A stretch of 64,000 nt of DNA. Source: Halopseudomonas pelagia (lineage in GTDB: Bacteria; Pseudomonadota; Gammaproteobacteria; Pseudomonadales; Pseudomonadaceae). Below the pieces are notes generated by a model. That model worked only from the letters and a program-made list of their open reading frames with translations, was not told where the DNA came from and made no database searches. Made by a program: the position numbers and the translations under genes. The number at the start of each line of letters is the position of its first letter. The stretch's first letter is position 1. Location: positions 248,001-312,000 of the forward strand of contig NZ_CP033116.1 of assembly GCF_009497895.1 (NCBI RefSeq), given 5' to 3'. This document shows positions 1 through 7,953 of the stretch, in pieces.

Positions 1-1085
1 AAGCCTACGAACTGGCTGGCGAAGAGTTCAATCTGGGGTCACCCAAGCAGTTGGGTACCATCCTGTATGAAAAACAGGGCATCCCGGTGATTTCCAAGAC
101 CGCCAAGGGCCAGCCCTCCACCGCCGAGGCGGTGCTGGCCGAACTGGCCGAGCAGGGTTATCCGTTGCCGCAGGTGATCATGCAGTACCGCACCCTGAGC
201 AAGCTCAAGAGCACCTACACCGACCGCCTGCCGGAGCAGATCAACCCGCGCACCGGTCGTATTCACACCAGTTATCACCAGGCGGTCGCGGCTACCGGGC
301 GGCTGTCGTCATCGGATCCGAACCTGCAGAACATCCCGATCCGCACCGCCGAAGGCCGGCGCATTCGCCAAGCCTTTGTCGCACCCAAAGGCTACAAAAT
401 GGTAGCGGCGGACTATTCGCAGATCGAGCTGCGGATCATGGCCCACCTGGCCCAGGATCCAGGCTTGCTGCATGCATTCCAGAATGGTCTGGACGTGCAC
501 AAGGCAACCGCCGCCGAGGTCTTCGGTGTGGAGCTGGAGGAGGTCAGCAGCGATCAGCGGCGCAAGGCAAAGGCGATCAACTTCGGCCTGATCTACGGCA
601 TGAGCGCCTTCGGCCTGGCAAAGCAGATTGATGTCGATCGCAAACAGGCTCAGGCCTATATCGACCGCTATTTCACCCGCTACCCAGGCGTACTCGGCTA
701 TATGGAGCGCACTCGAGCTCAGGCCGGCGAGCAGGGCTTCGTCGAAACCCTGTTCGGGCGACGCCTGTACCTGCCGGATATCAATGCCAAGAATCAGGCG
801 CTACGCAAGGGCGCCGAGCGCACCGCGATCAACGCGCCGATGCAGGGGACCGCAGCGGATATCATCAAACGGGCGATGCTCACTGTTGATGCCTGGCTGG
901 CGGAGTCTGGACTGGACGCCCGGGTGATCATGCAGGTGCACGATGAATTGGTCCTGGAAGTGCGCGAAGATCAGGTGCCGCAATTGAGCGAAGGCCTGCG
1001 CACCCATATGGCCGCCGCAGCCGAACTGGCGGTGCCACTGGTGGTGGATGTCGGGGTGGGTGACAACTGGGATGAGGCACACTGA
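1..1085 (+). CDS. polA: DNA polymerase I, C-terminal part (5' truncated by window edge)
   Basis: This is the last 361 residues or so of DNA polymerase I, which fills gaps during repair and removes Okazaki primers. The open frame runs in from the left edge and already reads [18 protein letters not shown] at the first codons, so the TTG at 51 is internal and not a start. The family A polymerase motifs are visible: motif A as DYSQIELR, the O-helix as [20 protein letters not shown], and motif C as QVHDELVLE near the end. The stop at 1083-1085 follows GDNWDEAH, a usual C-terminus. Identity is clear. The 5'-3' exonuclease domain and most of the 3'-5' exonuclease domain lie outside the window. Confidence 0.97.
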   Translation, partial: AYELAGEEFNLGSPKQLGTILYEKQGIPVISKTAKGQPSTAEAVLAELAEQGYPLPQVIMQYRTLSKLKSTYTDRLPEQINPRTGRIHTSYHQAVAATGRLSSSDPNLQNIPIRTAEGRRIRQAFVAPKGYKMVAADYSQIELRIMAHLAQDPGLLHAFQNGLDVHKATAAEVFGVELEEVSSDQRRKAKAINFGLIYGMSAFGLAKQIDVDRKQAQAYIDRYFTRYPGVLGYMERTRAQAGEQGFVETLFGRRLYLPDINAKNQALRKGAERTAINAPMQGTAADIIKRAMLTVDAWLAESGLDARVIMQVHDELVLEVREDQVPQLSEGLRTHMAAAAELAVPLVVDVGVGDNWDEAH

Positions 1086-1150
1086 GACAGCGCTGAAACC
1101 CTTGTTCCAGAGACCTTGAAAACTATTTTGATTATTTTTGAATTTTTATT

Positions 1151-1178
1151 GAACTTAGGTTGAACAAGGTCGGTCAGA
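1151..1178 (+). promoter_or_regulatory. AlgU (sigma-22/RpoE-type) promoter for ErsA
   Basis: GAACTT at 1151-1156 is followed after exactly 17 bases by TCAGA at 1174-1178. The known AlgU/RpoE consensus is GAACTT, a 16-17 base spacer, then TCtgA. The predicted start, 5-8 bases downstream, is about 1183-1186. From there to the last T of the downstream terminator is about 132 bases, the size I recall for P. aeruginosa ErsA. No coding gene follows on this strand before the terminator. Confidence 0.8.
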
Positions 1179-1184
1179 ATCTGT

Positions 1185-1316
1185 GAAAGGCCAGTCAAGC
1201 CCTTCATGCTCCTAGATGTGATTTAGTGTTGGCAGAAATACCGGGTAATCTCTCCTAGCACGCCCGGTTATTAGACCTCGAACTTTCCCTCCCCATAGAA
1301 GTTCGAGGTTTTTTTT
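1185..1316 (+). ncRNA. ersA: ErsA-type small regulatory RNA
   Basis: The polA-engB intergenic space carries a transcription unit with no open frame: an AlgU-type promoter, about 132 bases, and an intrinsic terminator. ErsA of Pseudomonas, like Spot 42 of enterics, is encoded in this same interval; it is Hfq-dependent and AlgU-driven, and it regulates exopolysaccharide and envelope genes such as algC. Two hairpins can be drawn: ACCGGG at 1240-1245 with CCCGGT at 1263-1268, enclosing the pyrimidine-rich TCTCTCC, and the terminator stem, whose loop is the C-rich CCCTCCCC. C/U-rich single strands are the typical pairing surfaces of this RNA. The 5' end is estimated from the promoter spacing. Position, promoter and size agree; sequence identity to ErsA was not checked. 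Confidence 0.82.
1275..1316 (+). terminator. Rho-independent terminator of ErsA
   Basis: An 11-bp stem, ACCTCGAACTT (1275-1285) with AAGTTCGAGGT (1299-1309), encloses a C-rich loop and runs into a T tract ending at 1316. It is strong on the plus strand. The minus strand has no T tract after the hairpin, so it does not obviously terminate engB. Confidence 0.92.
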
Positions 1317-1331
1317 GGTTAGGCGTAATGG

Positions 1332-2039
1332 CTATTCGCCATCCTGGTTTTCCTGCTCGCCATCCGACTCCGCCTGCAACTGATCATCTACCGCGCCGGC
1401 TTCCTCGTCCTGTTCAGAGAAAAGCCAGCTATCCAGCACGGTGTAGGCCTCATCCAGACCCTGGCGCTTGGGCGCCGAAAACAGCTGCACCGAGGCGCGA
1501 TTGCCGTATTCCTTACGGACGATGGTCTGCACCTTCAGCAAGGTATTCTTCGCGGCACCAAAAGCCAGCTTGTCAGCTTTGCTGAGCAGAATATGCGCAG
1601 GCAGGCCGCTGACGTCGCTCCACTCAAGCATCATCCGGTCAAAATCAGACAGGGGATGGCGAATGTCCATTACCAGCACCAGACCGACCAGTGAATTACG
1701 CTCGGTCAGATAAGCGTCCAGGTGCTGTTTCCAGTGTTCCTTGAGTGCCAGCGGCACTTTGGCATAACCATAACCGGGCAGATCAACCAGCCGGCGCTGC
1801 TCGTCAAGGCCAAAGAAATTGAGTAGCTGCGTACGCCCAGGGGTTTTCGAGGTGCGTGCCAGCCGCGCGTGGGTCAGGGTGTTCAGCGCACTGGACTTAC
1901 CCGCGTTGGAACGCCCGGCAAAAGCGACCTCGTAACCGCGGTCCGCTGGGCATTGGGTCACTTCACTGGCGCTTTTGATAAAGGTGGCCTGCTGACAGAG
2001 TGTGACCAGATGTTTTGTTGCGGGTGGAGCTGAAGACAT
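1332..2039 (-). CDS. engB: Ribosome biogenesis GTP-binding protein EngB (YsxC/YihA)
   Basis: EngB is an essential GTPase that helps late assembly of the 50S ribosomal subunit. The 235-residue product has the P-loop GRSNAGKSS at 42-50, a G2 threonine in the TPGRT region near 66-70, and the G3 motif DLPG at 86-89. The G4 motif is SKAD at 153-156, where most family members have TKAD; serine is a mild change. The C-terminus carries an acidic tail of about 27 residues rich in E, D and Q beyond the GTPase fold. The start at 2039 gives the usual N-terminus ahead of the strand leading to the P-loop. It converges on polA and the ErsA gene. Confidence 0.95.
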   Translation of the reverse strand: MSSAPPATKHLVTLCQQATFIKSASEVTQCPADRGYEVAFAGRSNAGKSSALNTLTHARLARTSKTPGRTQLLNFFGLDEQRRLVDLPGYGYAKVPLALKEHWKQHLDAYLTERNSLVGLVLVMDIRHPLSDFDRMMLEWSDVSGLPAHILLSKADKLAFGAAKNTLLKVQTIVRKEYGNRASVQLFSAPKRQGLDEAYTVLDSWLFSEQDEEAGAVDDQLQAESDGEQENQDGE

Positions 2040-2317
2040 GAGAAATCCGTTACGCTGCGGGCTGATTGGGCCAGATGACGTTCACCTTGGCCATCGCCTT
2101 AGTATATACTGCTGCGGTTTTATAACGCGAAAGCTTACTGCGACGTTCTGTACATTGCGTCGCTCACGCGCGACAGATAGCATTGGGCAATAAATTCCAT
2201 CCCGTTGCTGTGGACTGTGTGGCGTGGAATAAACGAGGCATGCTGTTGCGTCACACAAGGTCTTAAGGCCGGACGCTCAGACAAGGCCCACTCTTTCAGC
2301 CGTAATTGGATTAGCCG

Positions 2318-2938
2318 ATGAATAAATTACTCGTTAGCCTGGTGTTATCCCTCGGTATGGCCGGTACGGCCTACGCACAAGAAATACTCGTGGGCGATGC
2401 AGAAGCCGGTGCCGGCAAAGTGGCCATGTGCGGCGCTTGTCATGGTCCCGACGGCAACAGCCCTTCTGCAGAATTCCCGAAAATCGCCGGGCTCGGGGAA
2501 AAGTACCTGTACAAGCAGTTGAACGATATCAAGACTGGCGACCGCGTTGTCGTCGAGATGACCGGCATGCTGGATGACTTCGACGAGCAGGATCTGCGAG
2601 ATATCGCTGCCCATTTTGACGCCCAGAGCACCGCCGGCGGTGTAGCGAATGACGCCGGACTGGTAGCCCGCGGTTCAGAAATTTACCGTGGTGGCGATCT
2701 GGAAACCGGCCTGCCGGCCTGCACCGGCTGCCATTCACCTACCGGTCTGGGTAATGACCCTGCTGGCTTTCCGCGTCTGAGCGGCCAGCATGCAAAATAT
2801 ATCGCCAAGCAGCTGACCAACTTCCGCGAAGGCGAGCGCACCAACGATGGCGAGTCGATGGTTATGCGCACGATTGCCAGCCGTTTGAGCAACAAGGATA
2901 TCGAAGCGGTTTCCGCCTATATCCAGGGTTTGCGTTAA
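2318..2938 (+). CDS. Di-haem cytochrome c4
   Basis: This is a periplasmic di-haem cytochrome c of 206 residues that passes electrons to terminal oxidases. A signal peptide of about 20 residues ends in AYA-Q. Two c-type haem sites are present: CGACH at 38-42 and CTGCH at 135-139, one in each half of the protein, as in cytochrome c4. The two halves resemble each other, with repeated FPKIAG / FPRLSGQ and YLYKQL / YIAKQL segments. The same order engB-cc4-dsbA occurs in P. aeruginosa. The 278-base gap upstream, shared with the divergent engB, holds the symmetric AGTATATACT at 2101-2110, which could supply -10 boxes both ways; I could not find convincing -35 boxes. Confidence 0.95.
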   Translation: MNKLLVSLVLSLGMAGTAYAQEILVGDAEAGAGKVAMCGACHGPDGNSPSAEFPKIAGLGEKYLYKQLNDIKTGDRVVVEMTGMLDDFDEQDLRDIAAHFDAQSTAGGVANDAGLVARGSEIYRGGDLETGLPACTGCHSPTGLGNDPAGFPRLSGQHAKYIAKQLTNFREGERTNDGESMVMRTIASRLSNKDIEAVSAYIQGLR

Positions 2939-2998
2939 GCTCGGCAGGCCCTACGCGTCATATGTTATGTTGCCGGTTGTTTCCACCGGCTTCACTTG

Positions 2999-3024
2999 AG
3001 GGGTGGCTTAGGTCACCCTTTTTT
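2999..3024 (+). terminator. Weak intrinsic terminator after cytochrome c4
   Basis: GGGTG (3001-3005) pairs with CACCC (3014-3018), extendable by two weaker outer pairs, and is followed by T residues from 3019 to 3024. It would separate the cytochrome gene from dsbA. The stem is short, so read-through is likely. Confidence 0.55.
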
Positions 3025-3091
3025 GTGCCGGGGAATTTTTTCATCCCGATCATAGTCTTACACACAGAACAATTCAGTCGGAGAGAATTAC

Positions 3092-3724
3092 ATGCGCGTA
3101 TTAATGACAGCAGGCCTGCTCTGGTTACTGGGTAGCTTTGCGCTGCTGCAAGCACAGGAAGCCGATTACCAGGCCGGCGAACATTACATCGTCCTACCTG
3201 CCCCGGCCACCACGGCTGACCCCGAGAAAATCGAAGTAGCCGAGCTGTTCTGGTATGGCTGTGGCCATTGCTTCCAGTTTGACCCGATCATCAGCAAGTG
3301 GAAGGGCAGCCTGGCTGAAGACGTCAGCTTCCGTGAAGTACCGGCCATGTTTGGCGGCGCCTGGAATACTCATGCACAGCTGTTCTACACGGTCGAAAGC
3401 CTGGGCAAGCTGGAAGAAACCCACAGCGCCATCTTCAACGCAATTCATCGGCAGAATAACCGTCTGGCCGATAAAGACGCGATGATCGAGCTGCTCGCCG
3501 ACTACGACATCAGCGAAGAAGATTTCAACAAGGCCTGGGGCTCATTTGGGGTGCGTAGCAAAATGGAGCAGGCCACCCGTCTGGCCAAAGCCTATCGCGC
3601 CACTGGCGTACCCACACTGATCGTCAACGGCAAGTACCGTATCGAAGGCGCCATGGTCGGTGGCTTTGACGAGATGCTCAAGGTGGCCGAGTTCCTGGTA
3701 GACAAGGAACGTCAGGCCCTCTAA
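3092..3724 (+). CDS. dsbA: Thiol:disulfide interchange protein DsbA with a CGHC active site
   Basis: DsbA introduces disulfides into proteins entering the periplasm. The 210-residue product has a signal peptide (to about residue 22, ending LLQAQ-E), a thioredoxin-fold segment reading VAELFWYGC, and the active site C57-G58-H59-C60. The cis-proline loop GVPT and the following LIVNGKYRIEG are typical of DsbA. The unusual point is the dipeptide: the well-studied DsbA enzymes of E. coli and P. aeruginosa have CPHC, whereas CGHC is the motif of eukaryotic protein disulfide isomerase. The codons tgt ggc cat tgc are unambiguous. GGAGAG stands 7-12 bases before the ATG. Family assignment is firm; the effect of the motif is inferred. 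Confidence 0.94.
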   Translation: MRVLMTAGLLWLLGSFALLQAQEADYQAGEHYIVLPAPATTADPEKIEVAELFWYGCGHCFQFDPIISKWKGSLAEDVSFREVPAMFGGAWNTHAQLFYTVESLGKLEETHSAIFNAIHRQNNRLADKDAMIELLADYDISEEDFNKAWGSFGVRSKMEQATRLAKAYRATGVPTLIVNGKYRIEGAMVGGFDEMLKVAEFLVDKERQAL

Positions 3725-3733
3725 GGCTAGCTC

Positions 3734-4594
3734 ATGGTCAAGCCCCTCGTTCCGCCAAGACGCCGCTCCCTGCATGGCTTGATGCTGCCGGGCAATCTGC
3801 AGACCAATCACCTGTGTGACTGCCCGGATGGCGCATTGCCCGAGGTGATGCGCCTGCTGAGCTTCAATATTCAGGTGGGCATCAATACGCAGAAATACCA
3901 TCACTACCTGACCCGAAGCTGGCAGCACTTGCTCCCGCATAATGGCCGTCACCATACGCTGGGCGAGATTGGCAAAGTGCTGAATGACTTTGATCTGGTC
4001 GCACTGCAGGAAGTGGATGGCGGCAGCATGCGTTCGGGGTACGTCAACCAGGTCGAGCATCTGGCCCGTGAGGGTCAGTTCCCGTACTGGTATCAGCAGC
4101 TCAACCGCAACCTGGGGCGCTTTGCCCAGCACTCCAACGGTTTGCTTAGCCGTTATGCGCCGGAATTGCTGGAAGATCACAAGCTGCCAGGCTTCATGCC
4201 CGGCCGTGGCGCGATCCTGACCAGCTTTGGCAAGGGCAAGGACTCACTGCTGGTGGTGATGATGCATCTGGCGCTGAGTACCAAGGCCCGGGCCAACCAG
4301 TTGGCTTATATTCGCGAGCGGATCAGCGATCACAAGCATGTGGTGTTGATGGGCGACATGAATACCCACGCCGAAGATCTACTGGAACACTCCCCGTTAC
4401 GCGGCAGCAACCTGCACACAGCAACGCTGCCAGGCACCTACCCAAGCTGGAAACCGGCACGCGTGCTGGATCATATCCTGATCAGCCCGAGCCTGAGTAT
4501 TGAGCGGGTCGATGTACTGCCCAACGCCATTTCCGATCACTTGCCGGTCTCCATGCATATCCGGTTACCGCATGCATTGTGCAATCCTGGTTAA
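3734..4594 (+). CDS. Endonuclease/exonuclease/phosphatase (EEP) family hydrolase, PA5488-like
   Basis: The 286-residue protein belongs to the Mg-dependent EEP superfamily, which includes exonuclease III, DNase I and lipid or nucleotide phosphohydrolases. The fold's signature residues are visible: an early LLSFNIQVG, the catalytic-metal glutamate in LVALQEVDGG, the MGDMNTH segment (metal and phosphate ligands), and the C-terminal SDHLPV histidine motif. There is no signal peptide, so it is probably cytosolic. It starts 9 bases after the dsbA stop and is likely read with it. A gene of the same type sits at this place in P. aeruginosa (PA5488). Its substrate cannot be told from sequence. The first ~30 residues lie outside the fold, so a later start is possible. 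Confidence 0.85.
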   Translation: MVKPLVPPRRRSLHGLMLPGNLQTNHLCDCPDGALPEVMRLLSFNIQVGINTQKYHHYLTRSWQHLLPHNGRHHTLGEIGKVLNDFDLVALQEVDGGSMRSGYVNQVEHLAREGQFPYWYQQLNRNLGRFAQHSNGLLSRYAPELLEDHKLPGFMPGRGAILTSFGKGKDSLLVVMMHLALSTKARANQLAYIRERISDHKHVVLMGDMNTHAEDLLEHSPLRGSNLHTATLPGTYPSWKPARVLDHILISPSLSIERVDVLPNAISDHLPVSMHIRLPHALCNPG

Positions 4595-4636
4595 CAGTTT
4601 CGCCTTCCGGACCTGAGCTCCGGCTAGTCAAAGCCG

Positions 4637-4666
4637 CGGTTTACCCTATAATCAGCGGGTAAACCG
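4637..4666 (+). promoter_or_regulatory. Operator-like dyad around the dgcH -10 box
   Basis: Ten-base arms CGGTTTACCC (4637-4646) and GGGTAAACCG (4657-4666) are perfectly complementary and flank a 10-base spacer that begins with TATAAT (4647-4652), a consensus -10 hexamer. A weak -35, TAGTCA, lies at 4625-4630 with a 16-base gap. The dyad ends 4 bases before the AGG ribosome binding site. A repressor bound here would cover the promoter. If transcripts also arrive from dsbA upstream, the same sequence would form a 10-bp RNA hairpin beside the ribosome binding site. I do not recognise the binding protein. Confidence 0.65.
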
Positions 4667-4680
4667 AAGCAGGTATGCTC

Positions 4681-6357
4681 ATGTCCGATAGCCGCACCCC
4701 TCTTACCGCTACTAACATCAGCAATGTTAGCCCCCCCTTCGACCAGTCAATTCAGGAAGAACTGCTCAAACGAGGGTTGGTCAGGCTCAGTATCGCGGCT
4801 GACGGCATGGACCCATTGCTGGACAAACGGTTGAAAGAGTTGCGCCTGGCGCTGCGCAATGACGCTGCCCCCCAACTGCTTGCCGAGCTGATGCCCGACC
4901 TTGAGCGGGCCGTGCTGGCCGCCGATGCAGCCCGCCAGGAGCGCCTGGAGAAGGTCACCAGTGGATTGCATGCGCTGATTCGTCAGCTGCAGAAACAGCC
5001 CGCGCCTGAAGATATTTCCAAAGCCCTGCAGCAAATGGCCAAGCGCCTGGATCAGCCCATCGAATACGCTTCAAGCGTACCTGAGCTGCTCAGCGAAGTG
5101 GTCAGCCTGCAAGCCAGCACACTTGGCTCGGAACTCACGGGAACCCGCCCTGCCGGCCTCTGGTCGCGGCTTTTCGGTAACGCCGCAGTGACGCCCATCA
5201 GCACTTCATCAGCGTTGAGTGCCGCTGACCAGACCGCACCCTCGCCAGATGATGAGCTTGCCCCGGCATTTTCCGACCCAGCCGGCGTACTCGCGGGTGA
5301 GGAGCAGAACTACTCGCAGGTAGCCGCGCATATTGAAACCATACTGCTCAACCTGCTCGGAGAACTACAGGTGCTCGACAGCCAGCAGACGCGGTGTGAG
5401 CAATTGCGTGAGCGGGTGACCAAGGGCCTGAACTGGTATGAGCTGGCTGCAGCCATGGACGAGTTGGCGGCGCTGGTCATGGGCGCACAGCAAAGCCGCC
5501 AGGCCGATTTTGAACGTTACCTGCAGCAGCTCAACAGCCGTCTGGCGCAGTTCCAGGGCAATATTGAACAGGCGCATGAGTCCTATAACGAATCGCGCGA
5601 GGCTGGGCGCGCGCTGGAAGGCAGCATCCGCGAGCAAGTGGAAGAGCTGCATGTGGATGTGCGCCAGGCGACCGAACTGGAAAGCCTCAAAGCCAACGTT
5701 GAAGCGCAACTGAATGCGCTACTCAGCAATGTCGAACGCTCCAGGCAACTGCGTGACGATCAGGAAACGCTCGTCGCCGGCCAGTTGGATACCATGGTGC
5801 AGCGCATTCAGGTCATGGAGGTGGAAGCACAAACCTTCCGCAACCACCTGGAAGAGCAGCGCCAGCGAGCGATGATCGACAGCCTGACCGGCATGGCCAA
5901 TCGCGCCGGCCTGCAGAAACGCATGGAGGAAGAGTTCGAACGCTGGCAGCGCTACGGCGGCGAGCTACTGATGGCAGTGCTCGATGTGGATCATTTCAAA
6001 TCGATCAATGATCGCTTTGGCCACCTGGCTGGCGACAAGGTATTGCGCCTGATCGCCCAGCAACTGTCGCGACGCCTGCGCAAGACTGACTTCATTGGCC
6101 GCTTCGGCGGTGAAGAGTTTGTGTTACTGATGCCCGGCACTACCGTAGAGCAGGCCGCTTCGGCGCTCGAAGCGCTGCGCCAGGGCATTGAAGAAAGCCC
6201 GTTTCACTTCAAAACCGAGCGCGTCACCATCACCATCTCGGTCGGTTACACCGCGTTCAAGCGCGACGACACGCTGGATGAAGTATTCGGCCGCGCTGAC
6301 CGCGCGATGTACCAGGCCAAGGAGCAGGGCCGCAATCGGATCGTATCGGCTGACTAA
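4681..6357 (+). CDS. dgcH: GGDEF-domain diguanylate cyclase, DgcH-like
   Basis: The 558-residue protein makes the second messenger c-di-GMP from two GTP. The C-terminal GGDEF domain (about residues 395-558) has the active-site motif GGEEF at 476-480 and an intact inhibitory site RKTD at 467-470, five residues upstream, so product inhibition is expected. The N-terminal 390 residues have no membrane segment or recognisable sensor; they are mostly helical with coiled-coil stretches (about 215-390), suited to dimerisation. I chose ATG 4681 over the in-frame ATG at 4675 because the AGG at 4671-4673 is 7 bases from the former and almost touches the latter. The position next to the PA5488-like gene matches P. 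aeruginosa PA5487 (DgcH). Confidence 0.92.
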   Translation: MSDSRTPLTATNISNVSPPFDQSIQEELLKRGLVRLSIAADGMDPLLDKRLKELRLALRNDAAPQLLAELMPDLERAVLAADAARQERLEKVTSGLHALIRQLQKQPAPEDISKALQQMAKRLDQPIEYASSVPELLSEVVSLQASTLGSELTGTRPAGLWSRLFGNAAVTPISTSSALSAADQTAPSPDDELAPAFSDPAGVLAGEEQNYSQVAAHIETILLNLLGELQVLDSQQTRCEQLRERVTKGLNWYELAAAMDELAALVMGAQQSRQADFERYLQQLNSRLAQFQGNIEQAHESYNESREAGRALEGSIREQVEELHVDVRQATELESLKANVEAQLNALLSNVERSRQLRDDQETLVAGQLDTMVQRIQVMEVEAQTFRNHLEEQRQRAMIDSLTGMANRAGLQKRMEEEFERWQRYGGELLMAVLDVDHFKSINDRFGHLAGDKVLRLIAQQLSRRLRKTDFIGRFGGEEFVLLMPGTTVEQAASALEALRQGIEESPFHFKTERVTITISVGYTAFKRDDTLDEVFGRADRAMYQAKEQGRNRIVSAD

Positions 6358-6375
6358 GCACCGGGCCAGACCCAA

Positions 6376-7662
6376 TCAGCGCGACCAGATTGCGACATAC
6401 CGCCCCTCGGGATCGTGCTGCTCAACCTGTTTGGCGAGGTTAAATACGCGTCCGCCCCGGGGGTCATGCCCAACCCCAGCGATATAAGCCCAATTACCCC
6501 AATTGCTGGCGACGTCGTAATCCACCAGTTGCTGCTGGAACCAGGCAGCGCCCAACCGCCAATCCTGTTGCAGATCGTGAACCAGATAGCTGGCGACAAT
6601 CTGCCGCGCACGGTTGGACAGAAAGCCGCTGGCATTCAGCTCGGTCATGCAGGCATCGATAAACGGCTGGCCTGTCGCTGCATTGCGCCAATCGTTGAAA
6701 CGCTGATCATGCCCTGTCGGTGGGCTCCCCGCATGCAAGCCGCCGCGCCGAAAAAACCGTTTGCCGTGCAACCTCAGGCTCAAGCGGAAAAACTCCCGCC
6801 ACAGTAGCTCGAACCATAACCAGTAGGTGGACTCGTTCGCCCCGAACCGCGCTTCGTGACGACGCAAAGCAAGCAATACGGTGCGCGGTGACAGACATCC
6901 GTGCGCCAGGGCCGCAGACAGCTTGGACGAAAAATACCGGCCGTGCAGTTGATTGCGCGTGCTTTTGTAGTGCCTGATCGCCTGGCTGTGCCAAAGGTAA
7001 TCATCCAGCCATGCTTTTGCAGCCGTTTCTCCCCCTGAATAGGGCAGGGAGGAACGCGGCTCCTGAGCGAGCGGGGTGAACCCTAGATCGCTGATGCAAG
7101 GCACCCCGGCAACTAAGTCCGAAGCGCCCGCAGGCCAGCCCGGCAGTTCTTCTGGCGCAGCCAAGGCCTCGATAGCAGGCGGGTACTTTTCCACCTGATG
7201 ACGAAAGCGAGTGAAAACCTGGGGCAACTTCTCTTCGGTAAAGGGCAGGTCCTCCAGTGCAAACAACGCATTGCTCAGGCGCAGCATAACTTGCGTGCCC
7301 TCAGGCAATGCGGCGGTTACCCGGTCCAGCAATGCCTGCTCATACGGCGCGTGCTCAGCATGGCTGACAACCCGGTCGATACCCAGCTGCGCGCACAGCT
7401 GTGGAAGAATGCGTTCGGCGCTGCCGATTCTTACCAGGAGTCCCGACCCCAACTGTTGCAGCGACGCATGCAGATCTACCAGGCTTTCCAGCAGGAAACT
7501 GGTGCGGCGCGCACCACACGCAGTAATGCCATGTCGGTCAGGTACGAACTCGGCAGGATCGAGACAATAGACTGGCAGGCACGCAGCGCTGCCCAACGCC
7601 TCCCGCAGCACCGGGTTGTCCTGCAACCGCAAGTCGCTTTTTAACCAGACCAGCACTGACAT
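6376..7662 (-). CDS. DASH-family cryptochrome / photolyase
   Basis: The 428-residue flavoprotein belongs to the photolyase/cryptochrome family. The N-terminal antenna domain begins SVLVWLKSDLRLQDNPVL. The FAD-binding half contains the TRNQLHGRYFSSKLSAALAHG region and the helical segment with the conserved WFELLWREFF. The C-terminal part ending DYDVASNWGNWAYIAGVG and the DPRGGRVFN continuation is the classic DASH signature. Cry-DASH proteins repair UV dimers in single-stranded DNA and may sense blue light. The gene converges on dgcH with only 18 bases between stops. Upstream (7667-7733) is an AT-rich stretch that probably holds its promoter. I found no convincing light-regulator box. Confidence 0.93.
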   Translation of the reverse strand: MSVLVWLKSDLRLQDNPVLREALGSAACLPVYCLDPAEFVPDRHGITACGARRTSFLLESLVDLHASLQQLGSGLLVRIGSAERILPQLCAQLGIDRVVSHAEHAPYEQALLDRVTAALPEGTQVMLRLSNALFALEDLPFTEEKLPQVFTRFRHQVEKYPPAIEALAAPEELPGWPAGASDLVAGVPCISDLGFTPLAQEPRSSLPYSGGETAAKAWLDDYLWHSQAIRHYKSTRNQLHGRYFSSKLSAALAHGCLSPRTVLLALRRHEARFGANESTYWLWFELLWREFFRLSLRLHGKRFFRRGGLHAGSPPTGHDQRFNDWRNAATGQPFIDACMTELNASGFLSNRARQIVASYLVHDLQQDWRLGAAWFQQQLVDYDVASNWGNWAYIAGVGHDPRGGRVFNLAKQVEQHDPEGRYVAIWSR

Positions 7663-7816
7663 CTTGCAATCCTGTATTTTCTGTACTTATCTTATACAAT
7701 AACCTTAATATGCATAATATTATTGCCAATAGCGAGCCGTCAGAAAATGCCTAACCCGCCTGCGCCCCCTCTCCCTTGCCGCGGATGCCTGGCTGACTGC
7801 CCGAACCGGGCTAGCT

Positions 7817-7834
7817 GCCAAGGCAAGCCTTGGC
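7817..7834. promoter_or_regulatory. 18-bp perfect dyad upstream of the amidase gene
   Basis: GCCAAGGC (7817-7824) and GCCTTGGC (7827-7834) are exact inverted repeats with a 2-base AA centre. The site lies in the 291-base gap between the divergent cryptochrome and amidase genes, 120 bases before the amidase start. No T tract follows on either strand, so an operator is more likely than a terminator. The binding protein is unknown. I saw nothing else clear in this gap apart from the AT-rich stretch near the cryptochrome start. Confidence 0.45.
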
Positions 7835-7953
7835 GCAAGGATTTCTCCGGCCCCACTCAGGCGCCACCGGCGACCCGGCACTGACATAGCTGCATCGCAG
7901 GCCCGCCGCATGCTAGTCTCCCGGCTGACCCCAACCGGCCAGGATCTGCCCGC

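Noticed and set aside
153..156. EngB G4 motif SKAD instead of TKAD (protein residues 153-156 of the engB product)
   Set aside because: Serine for threonine is conservative, and the lysine and aspartate that recognise guanine are kept, so I do not regard it as a functional change.
7667..7733. Possible light-regulator (LitR/CarH) box before the cryptochrome gene
   Set aside because: Only short TGTAT and ATACA pieces with a 16-base gap are present in AT-rich DNA, which is not enough to call a site.
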